33,633 nucleotides of DNA from Halarsenatibacter silvermanii. GTDB lineage: Bacteria > Bacillota > Halanaerobiia > Halanaerobiales > Halarsenatibacteraceae. The position numbers and the translations under genes are program-made. Positions 23,274 to 30,790 of the stretch are shown one piece after another. The stretch covers positions 1 through 33,633 of the forward strand of contig NZ_FNGO01000026.1 in the NCBI RefSeq assembly GCF_900103135.1, in the 5' to 3' direction. The notes under the pieces were generated by a model. The model was not told the DNA's origin and searched no databases. It was given only the letters and a program-made list of their open reading frames with translations. Position 1 is the stretch's first letter. Each line of letters starts with the position of its first letter.

Positions 23274-24043
23274 AAGTTAAAAATCTTGAATTTTCCTATG
23301 ATGAAGATCCGGTGTTGAAAGATCTGAATTTTTCCTTGAGCGGAGAGCCTCATCTAAACGCAGTACTCGGCCCCAATGGTTCCGGTAAAAGCACGCTTTT
23401 GAAGTGTATAAATGGAATATTATCACCTGACAGCGGTGAAGTTAGACTGGGAAGTACTGAACTGACCAGCCTAACCGCAGCTAAATTATCCCGTTTAATA
23501 GCCTATGTGCCTCAAAAAGAAATGCTTAATTTTCCTGCGCCGGTTTTTGATATGGTTATGATGGGGAGAAAACCTCATGCAGGTTTTAGACCTTCGGACG
23601 AGGATAAAAAGAGAACAGCTGAAGTGATCAGGGATATGAAACTGGAAGAGATAGCTTTCCGAAATTTTAACTGTCTCAGCGGCGGTCAGCAGCAGAAAGT
23701 GTTAATAGCGCGGGCTTTAGTTCAGGATCCTGAGCTGATGCTGCTCGATGAGCCTACCAGCAGTCTTGATTTGAAACATCAGCTGGAAGTTATGGAAATT
23801 ATCTCTAATAAGCTCAAAAGAGGGATTCCGGCCCTGGTGGCAATGCATGACCTAAAGCTGGCAGGAAGGTTTTGTCAGGAATTTGTTATTATGAATGAGG
23901 GAGAAATATATGCTAAAGGTGGTCAAGAAGTGATTAATAGCAGGAGCATAGCAGAGGTATATGGAGTGGAAGCGGAAGTTGAGATTAGCAAAAGCGGACC
24001 AATAATTCACCCCGTAAAAAGTGCCTGTACTAAAGCAGTATAA
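23264..24043 (+). CDS. FecE/BtuD-type ABC transporter ATP-binding protein
   Basis: Cytoplasmic ATPase that drives the importer. In 259 residues it shows Walker A GPNGSGKST (about 38-46), Q-loop VPQKE, signature LSGGQQQKVLIARAL, Walker B LMLLDEPTSSLD and the switch histidine in AMHDLKLAGRF. The length and the C-terminal EVYGVEAEVE segment are typical of the iron/B12 subfamily. It begins at a GTG inside the end of the permease gene (ATGTGGAATTAA), a translational coupling arrangement. FmdE follows after 28 bases without a terminator. Confidence 0.93.
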   Translation: MELKVKNLEFSYDEDPVLKDLNFSLSGEPHLNAVLGPNGSGKSTLLKCINGILSPDSGEVRLGSTELTSLTAAKLSRLIAYVPQKEMLNFPAPVFDMVMMGRKPHAGFRPSDEDKKRTAEVIRDMKLEEIAFRNFNCLSGGQQQKVLIARALVQDPELMLLDEPTSSLDLKHQLEVMEIISNKLKRGIPALVAMHDLKLAGRFCQEFVIMNEGEIYAKGGQEVINSRSIAEVYGVEAEVEISKSGPIIHPVKSACTKAV

Positions 24044-24071
24044 TTTATCAAAAAACAGGAGTGATAAATTA

Positions 24072-24635
24072 ATGAAAAAATATAACGAGAATGAAAACTG
24101 GCAAGGGTGCGTGGAATTCCACGGTCACAGCTGTCCCGGGCTGGCTATTGGCTTTAAAGCTGCAGGACTTGCCAGAGAAGAGTTGAGTGTAACGGAGGCT
24201 GAAGACGAAGAGATTGTTTGTGTAACTGAAAACGACGGCTGCGGTGTGGATGCTATCCAGTATTTATTGAGCTGCACCTCTGGAAAAGGAAATTTGATAT
24301 TCAGACCGACAGCTAAACAGGCATTTTCTTTTTTCGTTCGGGATGAAGAGATGGGTATAAGGCTGGTTTTCGAGGAGGATAATCTTTTAGAAAGAGAAGA
24401 GGTTACTGTTGAGAGTATTTTGAAAAGAAGCGAGAAGGAACTTTTTAAATGCAAATCACCTCATTACAGGATGCCCGAAAGAGCAGAAATTTTTTCTACA
24501 GTGAAATGCGAAAATTGCGGTGAGGGTGCTGCCGAATATGCCATCCGTTTTCAGGAGGGGAAACCGGTTTGTCTGGATTGTTTCGACGGCTACAGCAGAC
24601 TGCAGAAAGAAAATTTATCCGATAACAGGTTCTGA
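24072..24635 (+). CDS. FmdE-family protein with C-terminal zinc ribbon
   Basis: Member of the FmdE/FwdE family, first named from the molybdenum formylmethanofuran dehydrogenase operon of methanogens. It binds a metal and has no settled function in bacteria. The 187 residues open with the family signature FHGHSCPGLAIG (His-Gly-His-Ser-Cys at about 17-21) and continue with ENDGCGVDAIQ at about 53-63. The C-terminal part has CENCGEGAAE and CLDC, a zinc ribbon found in the longer family members. Start: ATG after AGGAGTGA; open frame extends upstream but without another ribosome site. It is the last gene of the importer operon. The link to molybdenum or tungsten enzymes is a family-context inference that agrees with the oxidoreductase upstream. 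Confidence 0.88.
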   Translation: MKKYNENENWQGCVEFHGHSCPGLAIGFKAAGLAREELSVTEAEDEEIVCVTENDGCGVDAIQYLLSCTSGKGNLIFRPTAKQAFSFFVRDEEMGIRLVFEEDNLLEREEVTVESILKRSEKELFKCKSPHYRMPERAEIFSTVKCENCGEGAAEYAIRFQEGKPVCLDCFDGYSRLQKENLSDNRF

Positions 24636-24682
24636 AATATTTTCACAGATGAATAACCAGCAAATAACAGCTGTTAATTTCC

Positions 24683-24723
24683 TTGACATTATCCTTTATC
24701 CTGTGATAATCTGATAAAGGATA
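24683..24723 (+). promoter_or_regulatory. Promoter with overlapping inverted-repeat operator (Feo operon)
   Basis: TTGACA at 24683-24688 and GATAAT at 24705-24710 (16-base spacer) form a promoter. Across its spacer and downstream side lies an 11-bp perfect inverted repeat, TATCCTTTATC (24690-24700) and GATAAAGGATA (24713-24723), with the -10 box in the 12-base centre. A dimeric repressor bound here would shut the promoter. Since feoA and feoB follow, an iron-responsive repressor of the Fur or DtxR type is the natural guess. Confidence 0.6.
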
Positions 24724-24750
24724 TAGAGATGATAAAAGTATCTTTTCAGG

Positions 24751-24792
24751 TATAATTATATTTTTTTCAACTACGATGAAAATGGTTTTCAT
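24751..24792 (+). promoter_or_regulatory. Second -10 box and Fur-like inverted repeat
   Basis: A TATAAT at 24751-24756 lacks a good -35. Downstream, ATGAAAA (24776-24782) and TTTTCAT (24786-24792) make a 7-3-7 inverted repeat of the type often bound by Fur-family repressors. It lies about 50 bases before the methyltransferase start and may be a second control site. Confidence 0.35.
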
Positions 24793-24841
24793 TTGTTGTG
24801 CATTAGAGGTGGAGATTATTTTTCATACGGAGGATTTTTAT

Positions 24842-25414
24842 GTGGCTGTGATCAAAAAAATTACCGGTAAATTTGAAAGAGCATGTAGAGGTAACAAAAG
24901 GCTTTTTAAGATTTATTCGCTTCCCTACAGAAATGCTGTCTTGAGGGAAGTGAAACTGGGTAATATAGGGGAAGATGATGTTGTTCTCAATATTGGCTGT
25001 GGTGGTCTTCCTTTTACGGCTTATTATCTGGCCAGGCTCAGCCAGGCCAGGGTTGTAGCTGTCGACGTGGATTTGGAAGCAATAAATTCAGCCCAAAAAT
25101 TATTTTCAGAAAATAACTTTCCTTCTCTGGAGTCCGAGATTGAATTTGCAGTCATGTGCGGCTGCAGGGCAGCAGTTGAGCTAAATTACGATATAATAGT
25201 AGCTGCTCTACAGACCGAAAATAAGCTTGAAATGATTAAAATTCTGGATGATAACCCTGGCGGCTGGAAATTTATCACCAGAGAACCGAGGAAAATTTTC
25301 GGTTCACAATACGAGTCTTTGAGTTCTAAAGTAAATCCCTCCGATAGTGTCGGTCATTATTTTCCGACTTTTGATAGATCAATATTGATCGAATCGGGAG
25401 GATTGTCATTTTGA
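24842..25414 (+). CDS. Nicotianamine-synthase-like SAM-dependent methyltransferase-fold protein
   Basis: Predicted SAM-binding enzyme of 190 residues. The SAM motif is VVLNIGCGGLPFTAYYLA, then AVDVDLEAINSAQ. The GGLP sequence with a following Thr-Ala, the YDIIVAALQTENK segment and the late FITREPRKIFG are reminiscent of nicotianamine synthases and the staphylopine enzyme CntL, which transfer aminocarboxypropyl groups from SAM to make metal chelators. The protein is shorter than those enzymes and lacks their N-terminal helical domain. Start: GTG eight bases after GGAGG; an overlapping ATG in another frame stops after three codons. It heads the feo operon and overlaps the next gene by four bases. 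Role in metal handling is inferred; a plain small-molecule methyltransferase is the alternative. Confidence 0.6.
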   Translation: MAVIKKITGKFERACRGNKRLFKIYSLPYRNAVLREVKLGNIGEDDVVLNIGCGGLPFTAYYLARLSQARVVAVDVDLEAINSAQKLFSENNFPSLESEIEFAVMCGCRAAVELNYDIIVAALQTENKLEMIKILDDNPGGWKFITREPRKIFGSQYESLSSKVNPSDSVGHYFPTFDRSILIESGGLSF

Positions 25415-26403
25415 ACAATATATTTAAGCGTATTTTCCGGGGTAAAAACCCGATAAAGATATTGCTTGCTTTAATTATTTTTGCTTTCCTTTTTGCTTCT
25501 GCTGGGGATGATCTGCTCAAAGGGGCCTCCGAACTCAACCTTGTAATTATCATTTTGCTTTTTCTTCTGCAGGTTATAACTCTGATTCTCGTGGCCTACC
25601 AGTGGCATTATATTTTTAAAACAAAAATAGATGTGAATATAACCTTCAATGCCATTTTTCGGATTAATCTGGCTGCAAAATTTATTGAGAGTATTACTCC
25701 TGCTGCTAAACTGGGGGGAGAATCAGCTCGAATACTATTGTTTTCACGCCTTACTGGTAAAGATGCCGGCAGCATGCTCGCAGGTGTTAGCCTGCAAAAG
25801 ACTGCTTCCATGCTGGGATTAACTATTTTTTTGCTGCCTTTTATTTTACTCTGGCCCTATAATCTCGACCTGGAATTTTTGGCAGGGAGTAACACCTTAT
25901 TTCCCTCGTTGAGAAGTGAATTAACACTAATTATAGTCCCTGCATTTATAATTATTTTGTTCTTGCACGGCAAACTGAAAGATTCACTTGCCGATAGAAT
26001 CAAAAATTTGTATGAAAACACTCTATCTTCTCTGATTGATATTTTCACAGTTAAGACCCTTTTTGCTTTAACTTTAATTGCCTTATTATTCTGGGGATTG
26101 TATCCGATAAAAGTTTATGTTATTGCTGGAGAACTTGGAGGAGAAGTGAGTTTAATTGAAGCAGCTGCGGCGACATTTTTGGCCTATATGGTCAGTATGG
26201 TTCCGCTTACTCCGGGCGGTCTGGGGAGTTTTGAAGCAGTTATGGCTCTGGTTCTTCGTGAAGCTGGCATGTCCTGGGAGGGCGGGGTCACGGCAGCTGT
26301 TCTGTTGAGGATTTTCACCTTCTGGCTGCCACTGCTGGCTTCGGTTCTTTCTGCTATGAGCTTATCACTGGATGTCAATTCCCTGGGAAGCTCCGAGCAG
26401 TAG
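25411..26403 (+). CDS. Flippase-like integral membrane protein (UPF0104/LPG synthase TM region)
   Basis: Polytopic membrane protein of 330 residues with about eight hydrophobic segments. It belongs to the UPF0104/AglD-like family related to the flippase half of MprF. Visible family marks: NAIFRINLAAKFIESITPAAKLGGESARIL in the first half (the conserved PaklGGE-type loop) and VPLTPGGLGSFEAVMALVL near residue 270. No catalytic lysyl-transferase domain is attached. Start: TTG overlapping the methyltransferase stop, after GGGAGG. Because it is translationally coupled to the methyltransferase, it could move that enzyme's product or a lipid across the membrane; this is conjecture. Feo genes follow 58 bases later. 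Confidence 0.72.
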   Translation: MNNIFKRIFRGKNPIKILLALIIFAFLFASAGDDLLKGASELNLVIIILLFLLQVITLILVAYQWHYIFKTKIDVNITFNAIFRINLAAKFIESITPAAKLGGESARILLFSRLTGKDAGSMLAGVSLQKTASMLGLTIFLLPFILLWPYNLDLEFLAGSNTLFPSLRSELTLIIVPAFIIILFLHGKLKDSLADRIKNLYENTLSSLIDIFTVKTLFALTLIALLFWGLYPIKVYVIAGELGGEVSLIEAAAATFLAYMVSMVPLTPGGLGSFEAVMALVLREAGMSWEGGVTAAVLLRIFTFWLPLLASVLSAMSLSLDVNSLGSSEQ

Positions 26404-26461
26404 AATCGCCAGTTTTTATCAATGTCATTATTAATTATTCAAACAATTTGGAGGTTTTTCA

Positions 26462-26740
26462 ATGAGCAATCAAGTCAGCGTAAATAAAAAATCAGCTGAA
26501 AATTTTTGTACTCTGGAAGAAATGCCGGAAAATCATCAGGCATATGTTGTGGAGGCTCCCAATCACAAACTGCTTGCTCCTCTGGGCATAAGAAAAAATA
26601 AAAAAATTGAAGTTAAATCAAAACAGCCATTTAATGGGCCGATTGTTATTGAAATTGAAGGAAGACAGGTTGCTGTTGATAGAGATATTGCCAATAAAAT
26701 TTATATAGATAACAGGAAAAATATACATGCCACCGGCTGA
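26462..26740 (+). CDS. feoA: FeoA-family SH3-like protein
   Basis: Small cytoplasmic accessory protein of ferrous-iron uptake, 92 residues, SH3-like fold. It shows the family pattern LEEMPENHQAYVVE, then LGIRKNKKIEVKSKQPFNGPIVIEIEGRQVAVDRDIANKIYI, here with a short N-terminal extension. In the family it is thought to bind FeoB and tune its activity. Start: ATG after TTGGAGG. Its end overlaps the feoB start by 14 bases, the usual tight feoA-feoB arrangement. Confidence 0.85.
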   Translation: MSNQVSVNKKSAENFCTLEEMPENHQAYVVEAPNHKLLAPLGIRKNKKIEVKSKQPFNGPIVIEIEGRQVAVDRDIANKIYIDNRKNIHATG

Positions 26741-28469
26741 TAAAGAGGTCAATAAAATCCTTCTGATCGGCCCTCCTAATGTGGGGAAAAGTGCTCTTTT
26801 TAATAAATTGACAGGCCTGGAGGCGGTTATTTCAAATTATTCCGGCACAACAATAGATTATAAGGAAGGCTTTTTGCAGGGAGGAGAAGACGTATATCAT
26901 ATTATCGATGTTCCGGGCACATATACATTAAATGCAACCAATGAAGCTGAAAAAGTTGCTGTGGAAATGCTGTCGGGAAATCCTGACCTGGTAGTTGCTG
27001 TACTGGACGGTAATAATCTTGAAAGCAGTATATATCTTCTGCTGCAGGTGCTGAAACAGAACCTGCCTACTCTGGTTGTGGCCAATCGAATCGATCTTCT
27101 AGAGGAGAAGGGGCTAAAGATCGAAAAAGACAAGTTTTATTCCTGGCTGGGACTGGATCTTTTGGAAACTGTAGCTGTTGAAGATAAGGGCATAAAAAAG
27201 CTCAAGCTGAACATAAAACGGGCGGTCAATAATAAAGAAGATTATCGGCCGACAAAAGATGTTCCTGCCAGCTGGGAAGCGGCAGAACAGCTTAATTCGG
27301 AGATCATTCAGAGTAACAAAGCTGACATTGGTGAAAACAATTCCTCCAGAAAAATTTGGGGGGATAGATTGTGCAGTCCCTGGCCGGGAATCCCCCTGGC
27401 AATTATTATTTTAGGACTGGTTTTTGCTGTGGTAGTGGGATTGGGGATGGGTTTTAGACAGTATGTCTTACTGCCATTTTTTGAAAGTCTTATATTTCCT
27501 CTAATTATATCTTCGGTTGAAAGTATGGTTCCATCGGGAATATTTCGAAACATTCTTATCGGAGAGTATGGATTTTTGATCAAGGGACTTGAATGGCCTT
27601 TCGCACTGGTTTTACCCTACGTGATTTCTTTTTATAGCGGTTTGAGCATACTTGAAGATGTGGGTTATCTGCCCAGGCTGGGAGTGCTGCTGGATGGTCT
27701 TTTCAGTAAAATTGGCATTTCTGGAGGAAGTATTATCCCGATTTTACTGGGTTATGGATGTGCCATTCCGGGAATAGCTGCTACCAGAGCCCTCCCCACC
27801 CGCAAAGAAAGAATAGCTGTTTCTACTTTGATATGTTTGTCTGTACCCTGCATTTCACAGACTGGGGCGATGATTTCTCTTCTGGCCGAGCACTCAATTT
27901 TACTGACTGCATCAGTATTTTTAATTTCTCTGACAGCGATAATAACGGTAGGTCTGGTTCTTCAGAGATTGCTTTCTGGAAACAGAGAGTCAACCGTCGT
28001 GGAGATTCCACCGCTGCAGTTTTCAGGAACTGAAATTCTTTTTCGCAAAATATTTATCAGGGTTAAATCTTATTTGACCAACGGTGCTTTAATGATGATA
28101 TACGCCATAGGAGGAGCGGCAGTATTTTATGAAATAGGTGTGCTGGAATATTTGGGAAGAATTCTGGAGCCAGTTGTGGAAAATTGGCTTCTTCTGCCTT
28201 CTGAGGCTTCTATACCGTTGATGCTGGGAGTTGTGCGTCGTGAACTCGCAGTTTTGCCGCTTTTAGAGATGAATTTAAGTTCCGCCCAGCTTTTCGTGGG
28301 AGCGCTGGTGGCTCTTTTTTATGTGCCCTGCATAGCAGTGCTGGCTATGATGGCGCGGGAGTTCAATCTATCATTAACGGTTAAAATATTCTTTTTTACC
28401 ATAGGCTTTTCATTTCTGGCCGGAGGCATTGCAGCCAGACTTGCGGTTCTGGCAGGATTTTTGATTTAA
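26727..28469 (+). CDS. feoB: FeoB-family GTPase-linked metal transporter (short, divergent form)
   Basis: Membrane transporter of ferrous iron with a cytoplasmic G domain. In 580 residues: G1 GPPNVGKS (15-22), G2 around SNYSGTT, G3 DVPGTY (61-66), G4 NRID (120-123), then about eight membrane segments with two GATE modules. It is shorter than the E. coli protein (773 residues). The core pore motif is altered: the usual GCNVPA reads GCAIPG (GYGCAIPGIAATRALPTRKER), and the usual MSCSARLPVY segment reads LSVPCISQTGAM. These changes are near the proposed metal path, so metal specificity may differ from canonical FeoB; manganese or cobalt are possible. Start: ATG within the end of feoA; no separate strong ribosome site, so coupling is likely. 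Confidence 0.83.
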   Translation: MPPADKEVNKILLIGPPNVGKSALFNKLTGLEAVISNYSGTTIDYKEGFLQGGEDVYHIIDVPGTYTLNATNEAEKVAVEMLSGNPDLVVAVLDGNNLESSIYLLLQVLKQNLPTLVVANRIDLLEEKGLKIEKDKFYSWLGLDLLETVAVEDKGIKKLKLNIKRAVNNKEDYRPTKDVPASWEAAEQLNSEIIQSNKADIGENNSSRKIWGDRLCSPWPGIPLAIIILGLVFAVVVGLGMGFRQYVLLPFFESLIFPLIISSVESMVPSGIFRNILIGEYGFLIKGLEWPFALVLPYVISFYSGLSILEDVGYLPRLGVLLDGLFSKIGISGGSIIPILLGYGCAIPGIAATRALPTRKERIAVSTLICLSVPCISQTGAMISLLAEHSILLTASVFLISLTAIITVGLVLQRLLSGNRESTVVEIPPLQFSGTEILFRKIFIRVKSYLTNGALMMIYAIGGAAVFYEIGVLEYLGRILEPVVENWLLLPSEASIPLMLGVVRRELAVLPLLEMNLSSAQLFVGALVALFYVPCIAVLAMMAREFNLSLTVKIFFFTIGFSFLAGGIAARLAVLAGFLI

Positions 28470-28525
28470 AATCCTGTAACTTTCGGGAAGGGAAAATTGC
28501 GATATACGAGGAAGTAATTAAATGG

Positions 28526-29773
28526 GTGGTGAAAACTTTGAAAAAAAGAATTGAACTAAATGAGGCTAAATCATTATTGGCATCCCATATAAAAAAATTT
28601 GCTCCGCTCGAGGTACCTATTATGGAAGCCGCAGGCAGGGTTAGCGCGAAGAAAATAAAGGCTCCTATGGATCAACCTCCTTTCGATAGGTCTCCCCTCG
28701 ATGGTTTTGCCCTGAAGGCTGAATGCTCCAGAGGAGCTTCTGAGGATAGCCCTGTAGAACTGGAAATTATAGACTGGATTTACGCCGGAGATGCAGGCGA
28801 AACGAAAATCGGTGATGGTCAGGCTGCCAGGATAATGACTGGAGCTCCCATTCCTCCCGGTGCAAATTGTGTTATTCGTCAGGAGAACACAGCCTGGGAT
28901 GAAAATACAGTCAAAATTTTTGACTCGCTCAAACCCGGTCAAAATTACGCTCCCGCAGGAGAGGATATAAATAAAGGCGATCTTCTGGTGGAAAAAGAGA
29001 CTCTGCTCAAATCATCGCAAATTGCTGTTCTGGCCAGTATGGGCCTGCAGGAAGTTGAAGTAATGCCTAAACCTGCTGTTTCTGTTCTTACCACCGGAAA
29101 TGAATTGGTGCCCCTGGGTAATGATCTGGAAAGAGGAAAGATTTACAACAGCAACAATTATATGATGACCACCAGATTGGATGAAATAGGAGCCGACGTA
29201 GTTACAAACCGGGTTGTTTCTGACAAAAAAACATTGATCGAGAAAAATATAAAGGAACTGGTGCCTGAGAGTGATTTTATTGTAACTACTGGAGGAGTTT
29301 CAGTTGGAGAAAAAGATTTGATGCTGGAAGTGTTTTCGGAACTGGGAGCAGAAATACTTTTTTGGAAATTAGATCTTAAGCCCGGAACCCCTATTGCATG
29401 TGCAGTATACGAGGATACTATAATTTTTGGGCTTTCCGGTAATCCGGCAGCAGCATTGATCACCTTTGATTTGCTTGTGAGAAATATTGTCGTGCAGGTA
29501 AACGGTTTAAATCATCTGGATCTTAAAAGAACCAGAGCCACTTTCGTGGACGATTTCCCCCGCAGCAGCAGCACCAGGAGAATGCTGAGAGGATGGTTTG
29601 TAAACTCTGAAGACGGAGGTATAGTCAGGCTGAGCCGCGGCAAACAAAGGCCAGGGGTGTTGAAGTCGACTCTTGAATGCAACTGTCTGATCGATATACC
29701 AGAAGGATCTCCTCCTGTCTCAGAAGGACAGGAAGTTGAAGTGTTGAAGCTGCCGGAGATGTACAGCATTTAG
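28526..29773 (+). CDS. moeA: Molybdopterin molybdenumtransferase MoeA
   Basis: Cytoplasmic enzyme that inserts molybdate (or tungstate) into adenylylated molybdopterin in the last step of Moco synthesis. The 415 residues include the conserved RSPLDGFALKA near 55-65, ARIMTGAPIPPGANCVI, SVLTTGNELVPLG at the start of the MoCF-like domain, TTGGVSVGEKDLM, and GTPIACAVYEDTIIFGLSGNP with the final IV domain ending EVEVLKLPE. Start is uncertain: GTG 28526 or 28529, or TTG 28538, which sits six bases after GGGTGGTG and may be better. It is the last gene of the feo unit, 56 bases after feoB with no terminator. It supplies cofactor for enzymes such as the oxidoreductase at 18 kb. Confidence 0.92.
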   Translation: MVKTLKKRIELNEAKSLLASHIKKFAPLEVPIMEAAGRVSAKKIKAPMDQPPFDRSPLDGFALKAECSRGASEDSPVELEIIDWIYAGDAGETKIGDGQAARIMTGAPIPPGANCVIRQENTAWDENTVKIFDSLKPGQNYAPAGEDINKGDLLVEKETLLKSSQIAVLASMGLQEVEVMPKPAVSVLTTGNELVPLGNDLERGKIYNSNNYMMTTRLDEIGADVVTNRVVSDKKTLIEKNIKELVPESDFIVTTGGVSVGEKDLMLEVFSELGAEILFWKLDLKPGTPIACAVYEDTIIFGLSGNPAAALITFDLLVRNIVVQVNGLNHLDLKRTRATFVDDFPRSSSTRRMLRGWFVNSEDGGIVRLSRGKQRPGVLKSTLECNCLIDIPEGSPPVSEGQEVEVLKLPEMYSI

Positions 29774-29841
29774 TTATCTTACGTGAGTGTGCACCTGTCT
29801 GATAAATAATTCAAGATTGGGGGTTAAAATATAGATATATT

Positions 29842-30708
29842 ATGAATTCAGCGTTAAAATTAAAGGGATATACTTTTATACTTCTCGCTTCTTTTTTTTG
29901 GGGGACTTCCGGAACAGTTCAAACTTTTGCTCCTTCAGGAGCAGCGCCTGCTACGGTAGGAGCTATTAGGGTTGGTCTGGGGGGAGCAGCCCTATTTGTT
30001 TCTGCTATTATCAGGGGTAAGCTGCCCCCGGGCAAAGATTGGCCTTATGGTAAAACGCTGGCTGCGGCTGCTGCAATGGCAGCCTATCAAATATTTTTCT
30101 TTTCGGCAGTAGCAGAAACAGGTGTTGCTGTAGCTACTGTTGTTACTATGGGCAGTTCTCCTGTAATGGCCGGCATATTTTCCTGGATTATATATAAAGA
30201 AAAGCCCGGAATTTACTGGTATCTGGCCACCGTGGCTGCTATAACAGGCTGTGGATTTCTGCTTTTGCCAGATGCTGAAACAATAGTTGAACCTCTGGGA
30301 ATTCTGCTTTCGCTGGGGGGAGGATTGGTTTACGCTCTATATGCTGTTGTGAGCAAGGATGTTTTGGCTGATAAATCTGCTGAAACTCTTTTGGGGATTG
30401 CTGGCTTGATCAGCGGTTTAATACTTTTTCCGGTGCTGGTCTGGAGCAATACAGAATGGCTTTTTGAGAGCGCTGGTTTTAAGATAGGACTTTATCTGGG
30501 ATTTATTTCTATGGCCGTTCCTTATTTGTTATTTAATCTCGGACTGCGTCTTGTTCCTGTTGCCAGCGCTATGACCTTAACTCTGGCCGAACCTCTTACC
30601 GCTGCTCTTCTGGGAATCTTTCTCGTGGGAGAGAGGCTGGCCCTTTTAAATTATTTTGGCCTGTTCTTGATTCTTCTGGGAATTTCGCTGCTGACGATAA
30701 AAAATTGA
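29842..30708 (+). CDS. EamA/DMT-superfamily transporter
   Basis: Ten-helix membrane transporter of the drug/metabolite superfamily, 288 residues, with the two EamA repeats (about 8-135 and 150-285). Typical family traces are ASFFWGTSGTVQ at the N-terminus, EKPGIYWYLATVAAITGCGFLL at the end of repeat one, and LAEPLTAALLGIFLVGERL in repeat two. Substrate unknown; many members export amino acids or metabolites. The start ATG has only a distant GGGGG (17 bases), so translation may be weak or start elsewhere. It is separated from moeA by 68 bases without a terminator and may be cotranscribed; a strong terminator follows. Confidence 0.85.
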   Translation: MNSALKLKGYTFILLASFFWGTSGTVQTFAPSGAAPATVGAIRVGLGGAALFVSAIIRGKLPPGKDWPYGKTLAAAAAMAAYQIFFFSAVAETGVAVATVVTMGSSPVMAGIFSWIIYKEKPGIYWYLATVAAITGCGFLLLPDAETIVEPLGILLSLGGGLVYALYAVVSKDVLADKSAETLLGIAGLISGLILFPVLVWSNTEWLFESAGFKIGLYLGFISMAVPYLLFNLGLRLVPVASAMTLTLAEPLTAALLGIFLVGERLALLNYFGLFLILLGISLLTIKN

Positions 30709-30725
30709 ACAGTCAAAGGAAATAA

Positions 30726-30763
30726 AAAAACTCCGGCCCTTTTGTTTTTGAGCCGGAGTTTTT
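30726..30763. terminator. Bidirectional terminator between the EamA gene and ppdK
   Basis: AAAAACTCCGGC pairs with GCCGGAGTTTTT across a 14-base loop. A-run and T-run flanks make it work in both directions for the two convergent genes. Confidence 0.9.
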
Positions 30764-30790
30764 CTCAGGTGTTATGATTTGATGTTTTGA

